Assembly: GCF_003544915.1 (NCBI RefSeq) | Contig: NZ_CP032097.1 | Coordinates: 2,108,001-2,172,000 of the forward strand | DNA length: 64,000 nucleotides | Origin: Arcobacter ellisii | GTDB lineage: Bacteria; Campylobacterota; Campylobacteria; Campylobacterales; Arcobacteraceae | Direction: 5' to 3' | Shown here: positions 19,432 through 27,025 of the stretch, piece by piece | How the letters are laid out: each line of letters opens with the position of its first letter | How positions within the stretch are numbered: position 1 is the first letter of the stretch | Position numbers and translations under genes: made by a program | The notes under the pieces: generated by a model | What the model was told of the DNA's origin: nothing | Database searches by the model: none | Seen by the model: the letters and a program-made list of their open reading frames with translations, nothing else

Positions 19432-19929
19432 TTGAGATTAAGAGTAATTTTACTTATTCTACTATTCATTTCTAATGTTTTTGCATCAGATTTTGATATT
19501 AAAAACTTAACACAACAAGAAATTGAAACACTAAAAGAAATTAAAAAACAAGGTCAACAACACGGACTTAGTTACTCATTAATGGCAATTGCTATTAAAG
19601 AATCAGGACTAGGAAAAGTTATGATAAATATGGATTCAAAAGATTTTGGAATTTATCAAGCTAATATAAAAACAGTAATTAGTAGACAAAATGTAAAAGA
19701 TACTTCTTGGAATAGAAATATGTTTGCTACTAAATTGATTTCTGATTTCCAATTTGCAACAAAAAATGCAATTGATGAATTAGTTTATTGGCAAAAAATC
19801 CACAAAAATGACTGGTCAAAAGTATGGAGCAGTTATAATGGTGGATGGAAATATAATAGTAAAGAAGCAAGAGAATATTCTCAAGAAATAGCAGCAATCA
19901 TTAGAGAGCTTAGAAAAATCGACGTTTAA
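19432..19929 (+). CDS. Lytic transglycosylase-like (SLT-fold) secreted protein
   Basis: About 165 residues. The TTG at 19432 with AGGAG (19421-19425) is chosen over the ATG at 19366 because it puts a signal peptide (LRVILLILLFISNVFAS) at the N-terminus. The domain contains AIAIKESGLGK, in which Glu matches the catalytic Glu of SLT domains, DFGIYQANI, and SSYNGG near the end, all in the usual order. It probably cleaves peptidoglycan glycan strands in the periplasm. It stands alone between an HTH gene and the iron block. Confidence 0.75.
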   Translation: MRLRVILLILLFISNVFASDFDIKNLTQQEIETLKEIKKQGQQHGLSYSLMAIAIKESGLGKVMINMDSKDFGIYQANIKTVISRQNVKDTSWNRNMFATKLISDFQFATKNAIDELVYWQKIHKNDWSKVWSSYNGGWKYNSKEAREYSQEIAAIIRELRKIDV

Positions 19930-19936
19930 AACCTTT

Positions 19937-19959
19937 TTAACTAGGAATTTCCTAGTTAA
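19937..19959 (+). terminator. Hairpin after the transglycosylase-like gene
   Basis: TTAACTAGGA pairs with TCCTAGTTAA around ATT, 8 bases after the stop. No strong T-run follows. Confidence 0.55.
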
Positions 19960-20014
19960 TCCTCTCAACATAAATCTTACAAAAAACAAAAAATCTATAA
20001 ACAAATTATATTTA

Positions 20015-20087
20015 ATTGATAATCATTCTTAATATTAATCAAGAATTAAGTTTTATTCTTATAGTATTTCAATAATGATTATCAATA
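20015..20087 (+). promoter_or_regulatory. Iron-regulated promoter with two Fur-like boxes
   Basis: ATTGATAATCATTCTTAA (20015-20032) and AATAATGATTATCAATA (20071-20087) both match the Fur consensus of GATAAT/ATTATC repeats. A possible -10 TATAGT (20060-20065) lies between them, so bound repressor would cover the promoter. The first gene begins at 20101. A fur gene lies 1.7 kb downstream. Confidence 0.7.
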
Positions 20088-20100
20088 TAAAGGATAAAAA

Positions 20101-20160
20101 ATGTTTGAAAATTTTGAAAATAAAAAAGACCTTGTAAAACCAACCGGTTGTACTTGTTAA
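20101..20160 (+). CDS. Putative 19-residue cysteine-containing peptide (C-terminal CxC)
   Basis: A complete reading frame, MFENFENKKDLVKPTGCTC then TAA, directly after the Fur-like boxes. AAGGATAAAAA precedes its ATG, the same kind of site used by the next gene. The peptide ends Pro-Thr-Gly-Cys-Thr-Cys, which could bind a metal or be modified. It lies 14 bases before the DUF2325 gene and must be on the same transcript. Alternatives are a translated leader that senses cysteine supply, though the next gene has its own ribosome site and no attenuator hairpin is seen in the gap. No RiPP-type maturation enzyme is recognisable in the window. Confidence 0.6.
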   Translation: MFENFENKKDLVKPTGCTC

Positions 20161-20174
20161 AAAAAGGATAAAAG

Positions 20175-20510
20175 ATGAGTATTTTAATTATTGGTGGAGA
20201 TCAAATCTCACAAATTTCAACGATGCTTACTGAACTTGGTGCAAAAACAATAAATCATTGGGATGCAAGAAAAAAATCTTCTGCTCCAAAGAAAAAAGTT
20301 CCACAAGATACAGATTGTATTGTAATGCTTACATCTTTTTTAAATCATAATACTATGCTTAAATATAAAAATGAAGCAAAAAAGAAAAACATACCATTTA
20401 TTTGTGCAAAACGGTCAATAAACTGTGTTTATGATGAATATGTAAAAATAATGGGAATAAAAGATTGCAAAGAGTGTTATGCAAATTGTGATAAGGAATT
20501 AAAATGTTAG
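20175..20510 (+). CDS. DUF2325 protein, cysteine-rich C-terminus
   Basis: 111 residues of the DUF2325 family. It begins MSILIIGGDQISQISTMLTELG, a Rossmann-like start, and contains DTDCIVMLTSFLNHNTM and ICAKRSINC. The tail CKECYANCDKELKC carries four cysteines within 14 residues. Family knowledge: DUF2325 genes occur in iron- or haem-regulated operons but their biochemical role is not established. AAAAAAGGATAAAAG precedes the ATG. The stop overlaps the next start by 7 bases. Cysteine density suggests metal or redox chemistry, which is inference. Confidence 0.75.
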   Translation: MSILIIGGDQISQISTMLTELGAKTINHWDARKKSSAPKKKVPQDTDCIVMLTSFLNHNTMLKYKNEAKKKNIPFICAKRSINCVYDEYVKIMGIKDCKECYANCDKELKC

Positions 20511-21262
20511 AAAATAATTTAATCGGCTTTTCACAAGATAAAGAGTATTTACCAAAAGATTTTGATGAATTTAACTCATTAAATAGATTGAGACAGCTAT
20601 TTTTAAATCTAAGTAACAATATTTTAAATTCTTATTGCAATTTCACAAAATATGAACAAAGAGTTTTATCTAATTATGATTTGGAAAAAGCTTTCATATA
20701 TAAAATAAAAAATATGCAACCATTAAGTTTTGTAAAAATAAATAAACCTAAAAGTAAAAATTTTAGATTTTGTCTAAATTCAACAAAAATTATTAACAAT
20801 TATTTTAATCCAAACAACAAAGAACCTATTTTTATTTCAAATAATAAACTTTTACCTTTAGCAAAATTAATCTCTGTTTGTTATGTAAATAACAAACATC
20901 AATTATTGATTGATAAACATTTACTATTCCATGAATTTGTTTTAAAGAAAATAAAAAAACTTCATAGTGATAAAACTGTTATAGATTTAGGAAACTCTAT
21001 TTGTATCAAATCAGAAGAGTTTGTAGGATTAAAAATTTATACATCTTGGAAAGATATAGAAGTAAAAAAACCAAATATAAAAGATGAACTAGAAAGTGCA
21101 ATTAAATCTATAAAAAAAGGCGAATATTTTCAAATATATTTGGCTTATCCAAAAAATAATGAATTTACAAAACAAATACCTGTTTATGTAGATGAATTAA
21201 AAAATAAAGAGTATCAAATAAAAGCTATTCCTTACTCTTTAAGATCAATTATAAAAAATTAA
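20504..21262 (+). CDS. Unknown protein in the Fur-box-preceded operon
   Basis: 252 residues, soluble, no signal peptide or membrane segment, family not recognised. It is rich in Asn, Lys and Ile with scattered Cys (about 45, 93, 125, 167). A C-terminal stretch (LESAIKSIKKGEYFQIYLAYPKN) precedes a short hydrophilic tail. The start overlaps the DUF2325 gene by 7 bases and flavodoxin begins 21 bases after its stop, so it is a middle gene of the operon. Its position suggests a role under iron limitation; nothing in the sequence names a reaction. Confidence 0.7.
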   Translation: MLENNLIGFSQDKEYLPKDFDEFNSLNRLRQLFLNLSNNILNSYCNFTKYEQRVLSNYDLEKAFIYKIKNMQPLSFVKINKPKSKNFRFCLNSTKIINNYFNPNNKEPIFISNNKLLPLAKLISVCYVNNKHQLLIDKHLLFHEFVLKKIKKLHSDKTVIDLGNSICIKSEEFVGLKIYTSWKDIEVKKPNIKDELESAIKSIKKGEYFQIYLAYPKNNEFTKQIPVYVDELKNKEYQIKAIPYSLRSIIKN

Positions 21263-21283
21263 TATTATTTAGGAGAACATAAA

Positions 21284-21781
21284 ATGGCAACAGCAATATT
21301 TTTTGCAAGTAGTACTGGAAATTCTGAAGAGATAGCAAATAAAATTGCTTCAAAACTTGGAGATATTGAAGTATTTGATTTGGCTGGAACTAAAATCGAT
21401 AGAGTAAATGAATATGATAAATTAATTCTTGGTGGCTCAACTTGGGGAGATGGAGAATTAAATGATGATTGGGAAGATGCGTGGGGCGATTTTTGTAAAT
21501 TAGATTTATCAGGAAAAACTATTGCCCTTTTTGGTTTAGGAGATCAAGAGAGTTATAGTGATGAATTTTGTAGTGCAATGGGTATTATTTATGAACAAAT
21601 AAAATCTAATAATGCAAAAATTGTTGGTTTTACTTCAACTGATGGTTATTATCATGATGGTTCAAAAGCACAAATTGAAAATAATTTTGTTGGACTTGTA
21701 TTAGATGAAGATAATCAAAGTGATTTAACTGATGAAAGAATTGAAAACTGGGTAAATAATATTAAATCTGAGATTTTATAA
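21284..21781 (+). CDS. fldA: Flavodoxin
   Basis: A 165-residue FMN electron carrier. The phosphate-binding loop SSTGNSEEIA lies near residue 10. The loops around GGSTWGDGELNDDW and LFGLGDQESYSDEFCSAMG are typical of long-chain flavodoxins. It can replace ferredoxin when iron is scarce, which fits its place as last gene of the unit with Fur-like boxes. AGGAG precedes the ATG. In Campylobacterota flavodoxin is also the electron acceptor of pyruvate:acceptor oxidoreductase (family knowledge). Confidence 0.94.
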   Translation: MATAIFFASSTGNSEEIANKIASKLGDIEVFDLAGTKIDRVNEYDKLILGGSTWGDGELNDDWEDAWGDFCKLDLSGKTIALFGLGDQESYSDEFCSAMGIIYEQIKSNNAKIVGFTSTDGYYHDGSKAQIENNFVGLVLDEDNQSDLTDERIENWVNNIKSEIL

Positions 21782-21790
21782 ATTAGAAGT

Positions 21791-21819
21791 TAGTATATTA
21801 AGAATTTCTTAATATACTA
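21791..21819. terminator. Bidirectional terminator between fldA and fur
   Basis: A 13-bp stem, TAGTATATTAAGA with TCTTAATATACTA, loop ATT. It lies after the fldA stop and covers the stop codon of the converging fur gene. Confidence 0.65.
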
Positions 21820-22269
21820 TGAATCTTGACAAGTATCACAAGTACCATACAACTGCATAGAGTGACTTGTTATTTTAAACTTATTTTTTTTAGCAATTTT
21901 ATCTTGTCTCTTTTCAATTTCATCATCAATAAACTCAATTATCTTACCACAACTTGTGCATATTAAATGATCGTGATGAGATTTTGCATTACTTTCATAT
22001 TTTTTCCCATCTGTTCCAAATGTGATTGAAGTGATTAAATCTACTTCTTCTAAGAAACTAAGAGCTCTATATACAGTTGCAATTCCTATATTAGAATCTT
22101 TATAATCTTTTTTTATTTGATTATAAATTTCTTCAGCAGTTAAATGTTCTTTTGCATGTAATAAAATATTTAAAACAATCTCTCTTTGTTCTGTATATTT
22201 AAGACCTTTTTGCTTTACTATTTTTTTTAATTCATCAATTATTTCTTCATTATTGTTTTCATTTAACAT
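21817..22269 (-). CDS. fur: Ferric uptake regulator Fur
   Basis: An iron-sensing repressor of 150 residues from the ATG at 22269, which is preceded by AAGGGTG. The frame stays open to 22353, but a TATAAT at 22288-22293 (this strand) lies inside that extension, so the long start is unlikely. The winged-helix domain includes GIATVYRALSFLEEVDLI. The metal-binding domain has SHHDHLICTSCGKIIEF and a second CxxC pair, GTCDTC. It is divergent from feoA and convergent with the flavodoxin unit, both with Fur-like boxes. PerR paralogs look similar, but the CxxC pairs and location favour Fur. Confidence 0.85.
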   Translation of the reverse strand: MLNENNNEEIIDELKKIVKQKGLKYTEQREIVLNILLHAKEHLTAEEIYNQIKKDYKDSNIGIATVYRALSFLEEVDLITSITFGTDGKKYESNAKSHHDHLICTSCGKIIEFIDDEIEKRQDKIAKKNKFKITSHSMQLYGTCDTCQDS

Positions 22270-22287
22270 TAAAATCACCCTTAAAAA

Positions 22288-22293
22288 ATTATA
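22288..22293 (-). promoter_or_regulatory. -10 element of the fur promoter
   Basis: A TATAAT hexamer on the minus strand, 19 bases upstream of the fur start and just before AAGGGTG. No close -35 match was seen. Confidence 0.5.
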
Positions 22294-22375
22294 ACATTTT
22301 AGTATATCTAAAACTTCCCATAAATTACAAATCACTTTATTGACTCTAATCAAGTATAAGCAAGACTAATTGTAT

Positions 22376-22392
22376 TATAATAATCATTATTA
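22376..22392 (+). promoter_or_regulatory. feoA promoter -10 overlapped by a Fur palindrome
   Basis: TATAAT (22376-22381) overlaps TAATAATCATTATTA (22378-22392), a perfect 7-1-7 palindrome of the Fur type. A bound repressor would block the -10 element. feoA starts 19 bases downstream with AAAGGAAA as ribosome site. Confidence 0.7.
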
Positions 22393-22411
22393 ATCTTACA
22401 AAAGGAAACAT

Positions 22412-22639
22412 ATGACGTTAGATGAATTAAAATTGCATGAAAGTGGGCAAATAGTCGCCATTAATTGCGATAGTATTTTAAGAAATAGACTCTACTCTTT
22501 TGGAATTGTAAAAGGTGCAATTGTAACAATAGAAGGTTTAACTCTAACAAAAAGTACAATAGAGATAAAAATCAACCAATCAAAAATCGCATTAAGATTA
22601 AGTGAAGCTTCAAAAATTGAGGTTGAATATGCAAAATAA
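22412..22639 (+). CDS. feoA: Ferrous iron transport protein FeoA
   Basis: A 75-residue SH3-like cytoplasmic protein that assists FeoB. It has the family pattern MTLDELKLHESGQIVAINCD, a central GIVKGAIVTIEG and IALRLSEASKIEVE near the end. It overlaps feoB by 11 bases. The upstream palindrome supports iron-dependent control. Confidence 0.92.
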   Translation: MTLDELKLHESGQIVAINCDSILRNRLYSFGIVKGAIVTIEGLTLTKSTIEIKINQSKIALRLSEASKIEVEYAK

Positions 22640-24737
22640 AGTTATAACTATTGCACTTGTAGGTCAACCAAATGTGGGAAAATCTATGCTTATCAACTCT
22701 TTATCAAATGCTAGATTAAAAGTTGGGAATTTTTCAGGGGTTACAGTTACAAAAGAGGAGGTTTTTTTAGAATACAAAGGTTATCAAATTCAAATTATTG
22801 ATTTACCTGGTGCATATTCTTTAAATAATTATACTTTAGAAGAAAAAGTTACTAAAGAGTTTTTAGATAACTCTCATTATGACATTATTCTAAATGTTTT
22901 AGACTCAACAAACTTACAAAGAAACCTATTTTTAACTGCTGAACTATTAGCTTTAGATAAAAAAATGATAATTGCACTTAATATGAGTGATGAAGCCCAA
23001 AAAGAATCTATAATGATTGACGAAGTTCAACTAAGTAAAATTCTTGGAAAACCTTGTATAAAAACAAGTGCTGCAAAAAAAATAGGGATTCAAAAACTTT
23101 TAGATGAAATTGTTTTTAAATTTGAAAATGAAAAACTTCCAACAAAACTTTTTTTCTCAGATGTAATAGAAGAAGAGATAGAAACTATCTCAAAACTTTT
23201 ACAAGAGTGTAATTATAAAACAAACCAAACATATAGACAAATTGCAATAAAACTTTTAAAAGAAGATACTCAAACTTATAGACAATTAAAAGAAGAACCA
23301 ATATGGATAAAGCTTCAAAATCTTTTAACTGAAGCATTTAAACATTTATATATTCATTATCAAACAAAAAATATGGAAGACATTTTTAATGATGAAAAAT
23401 TTGCTTTTGCAAAAGGTGCAACAACTGAAACTGTAAAACAATCATTAAAAAGAGAAAAAACTTTAACTGAAAAATTTGATTCAATATTAATTCATAAATT
23501 CTTTGGATTACCTATATTTTTATTTTTGATGTGGGGATTGTTTCAATTAACTTTTGAAATTGGGAATATTCCAATGGATTTAATTGATGCCTTTTTTGCA
23601 AGTGTAATTGATAAAACTAAAACTGTTTTAGGAGATAATCAACTCTCTTCAATTATTGGAGATGGGGTTATTGCAGGAGTTGGTTCAGTTATTTTATTTT
23701 TACCAAATATTATGATTCTATTTTTTGGTATTGCTTTACTTGAAACAACTGGATATATGAGTAGAGTTGCTTTTTTACTTGATGGTTTCTTTCATAAATT
23801 TGGACTTCATGGTAAATCTTTTATTCCACTTGTAACAGGTTTTGGATGTTCAGTTCCTGCATATATGGCTGCACGTACTTTAAAAAATGAAAGAGATAGA
23901 CTTTTAACTCTATTTATTATTGGATTTATGTCTTGTGGGGCAAGACTTCCTATTTATGTACTTTTTGTTGGAGCATTTTTTGGAAATCAAAATGCTGGAA
24001 ATGTATTATTTTTAATCTATATTTGTGGTGCCATTTTAGGTTTATTTGCAGCAAAAATATTAAAAGTTATTGTATTTAAAAGTGAAGATGAACCTTTTGT
24101 TATGGAGATGCCAAAATATAGAGTTCCTTCATTTAAACTAATTTGGCATACAGTTTCAAATCAAGCTTTAATGTATCTAAAAAAAGCAGGAACATATATT
24201 CTTGCGGCGTCATTACTTATTTGGTTTGCAAGTAACTACCCAAAACATCTTGATGTTGAAAATGATTTTAATACAAAAATAGAATTAGCACAAAGTGAAG
24301 AAGAAAAAATAAATTTACAAAATGAACTAAGTTTATATAATCTTGAAAACTCTTATTTAGGTTATCTTGGAAAATTTTCAGAACCTCTATTTAGACCTTT
24401 AGGATTTGATTGGAAAATGTCAGTTGCTTTAGAAACAGGACTTGCTGCTAAAGAGATTGTTGTTTCTACTTTATCTATTCTTTATGGTTTAGGAAGTGAC
24501 AATAATGAAACATCAGATAGTTTAGTAGAAAAAATTAAAAATAATATACCTTTTGCTTCAGCAATATCATTTATTGTATTTGTAATGATTTATTTACCTT
24601 GTTTAGCAGCATCAATGGTATTTATGAGAGAAGCAGGAAATTGGAAATATTTATGGTATCTATTTATTTTTACAACATCAACTGCTTGGATTATGTCTTT
24701 TATCACTTATAATATAACTAAATTACTAATAAATTAA
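22629..24737 (+). CDS. feoB: Ferrous iron transporter FeoB
   Basis: An inner-membrane Fe(II) transporter of about 702 residues with an N-terminal G domain: GQPNVGKS (G1), DLPGAYS (G3) and NMSDE (G4). The membrane part has the Gate motifs, including GFGCSVPAYMAARTL with the conserved cysteine, and the second Gate SVALETGLAAKEIVVS. Start 22629 is chosen because GAGG (22619-22622) precedes it and it begins just before the G1 loop. The upstream alternative at 22602 lies within feoA. Co-transcribed with feoA. Confidence 0.95.
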   Translation: MQNKVITIALVGQPNVGKSMLINSLSNARLKVGNFSGVTVTKEEVFLEYKGYQIQIIDLPGAYSLNNYTLEEKVTKEFLDNSHYDIILNVLDSTNLQRNLFLTAELLALDKKMIIALNMSDEAQKESIMIDEVQLSKILGKPCIKTSAAKKIGIQKLLDEIVFKFENEKLPTKLFFSDVIEEEIETISKLLQECNYKTNQTYRQIAIKLLKEDTQTYRQLKEEPIWIKLQNLLTEAFKHLYIHYQTKNMEDIFNDEKFAFAKGATTETVKQSLKREKTLTEKFDSILIHKFFGLPIFLFLMWGLFQLTFEIGNIPMDLIDAFFASVIDKTKTVLGDNQLSSIIGDGVIAGVGSVILFLPNIMILFFGIALLETTGYMSRVAFLLDGFFHKFGLHGKSFIPLVTGFGCSVPAYMAARTLKNERDRLLTLFIIGFMSCGARLPIYVLFVGAFFGNQNAGNVLFLIYICGAILGLFAAKILKVIVFKSEDEPFVMEMPKYRVPSFKLIWHTVSNQALMYLKKAGTYILAASLLIWFASNYPKHLDVENDFNTKIELAQSEEEKINLQNELSLYNLENSYLGYLGKFSEPLFRPLGFDWKMSVALETGLAAKEIVVSTLSILYGLGSDNNETSDSLVEKIKNNIPFASAISFIVFVMIYLPCLAASMVFMREAGNWKYLWYLFIFTTSTAWIMSFITYNITKLLIN

Positions 24738-24773
24738 GAACTTCTCTTAACTTATTAGTAAATAAAAAAGTAT

Positions 24774-25157
24774 TTATTTCAATTCAAATTGAGATGAATA
24801 CTCTTTTCCACTATAAATAATTTTAAAATCCCATTTTCCACCTTCTCTACCATCTAGATATCTATAATCATAAGCTGAACTATCTCCAGCTGGAATTATC
24901 ATCTCTCTTGTTCTTGAGACTTCACCTGTAGGGCTTATCCAATTAATAATTATTAGTTGTTCTTGTTGGGGATCTCTTATAACTTCAAATTTACAAATAA
25001 TTGATTTTTCATCTTCTAAAATTAGACAATCTACATTTGGATTATAAGGTTGTTCTTGTACAACATTTTTTTCAAGTGGTTTTACTTCATTTGTTACTGT
25101 AGCTTCTGCAAAAAGTGTAGCAGTTAAGGCTAAAAAAGATACTAAGTATCTATTCAT
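24774..25157 (-). CDS. Secreted protein of unknown function
   Basis: About 127 residues with a signal peptide (MNRYLVSFLALTATLFAEA). The mature part holds two cysteines (VDCLILEDEKSIICKFEV) that could form a disulphide, and a beta-rich C-terminus with SPTGEVSRTREMIIPAGDSSAYDYRY cut by tight turns. The start at 25157 is chosen for GAGAG upstream and the signal peptide. It overlaps the gene at 25150-25377 by 8 bases and ends the trpA-bpt transcript. Function unknown. Confidence 0.65.
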   Translation of the reverse strand: MNRYLVSFLALTATLFAEATVTNEVKPLEKNVVQEQPYNPNVDCLILEDEKSIICKFEVIRDPQQEQLIIINWISPTGEVSRTREMIIPAGDSSAYDYRYLDGREGGKWDFKIIYSGKEYSSQFELK

Positions 25158-25377
25158 TTTTCTCTCTTTCATCTTCTTCAAGATTTGTAAATTTTATTAA
25201 TACATGTTTTATTGGAGCATAAAATGTTGTCATTGAAACTATTGCAACAATAAGCTGAACAATTTTAAAAAAACTACTCTTTTCTCCAACTGTAAATAAA
25301 GCTAAATAGTAACTCAAAATAAAGGAAATTATAGCACAAATTACAATACTTATAATAATTAAAAAATTATAGTTCAT
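25150..25377 (-). CDS. Small membrane protein of unknown function
   Basis: About 75 residues from the ATG at 25377 (GGA upstream). Two hydrophobic segments (about 4-26 and 37-55) and an acidic C-terminus (EEDEREKNE). It overlaps the bpt stop by 11 bases and the next gene by 8, so all are translated as a coupled unit. Confidence 0.6.
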   Translation of the reverse strand: MNYNFLIIISIVICAIISFILSYYLALFTVGEKSSFFKIVQLIVAIVSMTTFYAPIKHVLIKFTNLEEDEREKNE

Positions 25378-26104
25378 ATTTTTTCCAAATTGGGGTTTCA
25401 TTTAATGTAGCTCTATTTTCTAGAGTTTCAAAAGGTGAATATGCAACTTTATAGCCCATTGAAAAATGATTTTCTATCCAATATCCCAAATAAATATAAG
25501 GGATATTAAGTTCTTTTGCTATTTTTATTTGAGCTAAAATAGAAAATTTACCAATAGATAAATCAGCATACTCATGGTCATAATAACAATAAATAGCAGA
25601 AATTGATTGAGGCAAAATATCTACTAATGCAACTCCTATTAATTTATCATCTCTTACATATAAAAATTCTTTTGCATAATTTTCTGTAGCCTCAACATAA
25701 GAACGTGAATAATCATCAGGTTCAATAGGTGTATAAGGCCAATCCTTTTTATCATTCATAAATCTATGATATTTATCATATAAATTAAGATGTTCCATAG
25801 TCATTGAAGGTGGTCTTATATAAAGTTTTGTATCTCTATTTTTTGCAATTACTCTTTTTTCTGATTTTGAAAATTTATAATTTTTAACATCTATTCTCAT
25901 AGAGACACATTTGTTACATGTTTTACATTCAGGAACAAAATGCATTCGTCCAAATCTTCTCCAACCACGCTCTAACATTTTTTGATATTCAGAAGTTGCA
26001 CAAGAATAAATATACCTATATCTTATATCTGAAAGTTTTTCATTATAATAAGAACAAGTTCTATTCTCTTCTAAAAATTCAACATCTTGATTCAAAATTT
26101 GCAT
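25367..26104 (-). CDS. bpt: Aspartate/glutamate leucyltransferase Bpt (N-end rule)
   Basis: A 245-residue leucyl-tRNA-protein transferase that adds Leu to proteins with N-terminal Asp or Glu, marking them for ClpS/ClpAP. The N-terminal half contains CSYYNEKLSDIRYRYI, the cysteine-rich FVPECKTCNKC and SEKRVIAKN. The C-terminal half is a GNAT-like fold with LIGVALVDILPQSISAIYCYYDHEY and LGYWIENHFSMGYK, both strongly typical of the Ate/Bpt family. It lies 2 bases after the trpA stop. Confidence 0.9.
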   Translation of the reverse strand: MQILNQDVEFLEENRTCSYYNEKLSDIRYRYIYSCATSEYQKMLERGWRRFGRMHFVPECKTCNKCVSMRIDVKNYKFSKSEKRVIAKNRDTKLYIRPPSMTMEHLNLYDKYHRFMNDKKDWPYTPIEPDDYSRSYVEATENYAKEFLYVRDDKLIGVALVDILPQSISAIYCYYDHEYADLSIGKFSILAQIKIAKELNIPYIYLGYWIENHFSMGYKVAYSPFETLENRATLNETPIWKKYEL

Positions 26105-26106
26105 GA

Positions 26107-26847
26107 TTATTCGTTTATTTTTTCTTTTATCTCTTTTGCTATAGAGAAAATTCTTTTAATTTTTTCATCATTTGATAAACTATCATCAATTATATGTTTT
26201 ACAAATGCACTTCCAACAATAACCCCATCAACATCTTTAGCTTTTTCTTTACAAGTTTTTTCATCAACTCCAAAACCAATATAAAGTGGTGTTTGTGAAT
26301 ATTTTCTTACATTTTTTATTATTAAAGATAAATCCTCTTTTTGTCCACTTCCAGTAATTCCAGCATAAGCAACCATATAAATAAATTTTTTAGCATTTGT
26401 TACTAACTCTTTTATTCTCTCTTCACTATCTGTTGGAGCTACAAAAGAGATATTTGCTTTATTATATTTAGTAAATAAATCCTCATAATTTTGAGCCATT
26501 TCAAAAGGAAGATCTGGAATAATTGTTCCTTGAATATTATATTCAGCAGCTTTTTGTAAGAATTTTTCCATTCCATAATGATAAAATGGGTTCATATATC
26601 CCATCCATAAAGTATCAATATCATTTCCAATTTTTGAAGAGATTTCAAATAAATCTTTTAATTTAAAACCATTATTTAAAGCAATTAAATTTGCCTTTTC
26701 AATAACTGGACCATCAGCAACTGGATCTGAAAAAGGTATTCCTAATTCCAAAATATCAACACCAGCTTCTTTTAAACTAAACGCTAAATCTATTGTAAAA
26801 CTATTACTTGGAAGTGATGCAGTTATATAACCTACTAATTTTTTCAA
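26107..26847 (-). CDS. trpA: Tryptophan synthase alpha chain
   Basis: A 246-residue TIM-barrel lyase that cleaves indole-3-glycerol phosphate to indole. The catalytic Glu and Asp lie in ILELGIPFSDPVADGP, and the C-terminal barrel has GFGVDEKTCK and GVIVGSAFVKHI. The start is TTG at 26847 with AGGA 8 bases upstream. trpB is not adjacent; instead bpt follows within 2 bases, so the gene is separated from the rest of the tryptophan pathway. Confidence 0.93.
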   Translation of the reverse strand: MKKLVGYITASLPSNSFTIDLAFSLKEAGVDILELGIPFSDPVADGPVIEKANLIALNNGFKLKDLFEISSKIGNDIDTLWMGYMNPFYHYGMEKFLQKAAEYNIQGTIIPDLPFEMAQNYEDLFTKYNKANISFVAPTDSEERIKELVTNAKKFIYMVAYAGITGSGQKEDLSLIIKNVRKYSQTPLYIGFGVDEKTCKEKAKDVDGVIVGSAFVKHIIDDSLSNDEKIKRIFSIAKEIKEKINE

Positions 26848-26984
26848 AACTGTAATCCTATTTTTTTAAATATTCTATCAAAAATCTTCTTTCAAACTAT
26901 TAATTACTTATGATTATTCTATTTTTTATATTTTAATTCCTATTAAGAAATATTAAAATTTTTATTAAAAAAGTTTGTTTTAGA

Positions 26985-26990
26985 TATAAT
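26985..26990 (+). promoter_or_regulatory. -10 element upstream of panB
   Basis: TATAAT in TTAGATATAATCATTAC, 36 bases before the panB start. The 178-base gap between trpA and panB is otherwise A+T-rich with no gene seen. Confidence 0.45.
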
Positions 26991-27025
26991 CATTACAAAT
27001 TATTAATAATTATTTAGGAAAAAAA

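Noticed and set aside
22270-22353. Longer Fur start
   Set aside because: The extension contains the -10 of the fur promoter and is not family-like.
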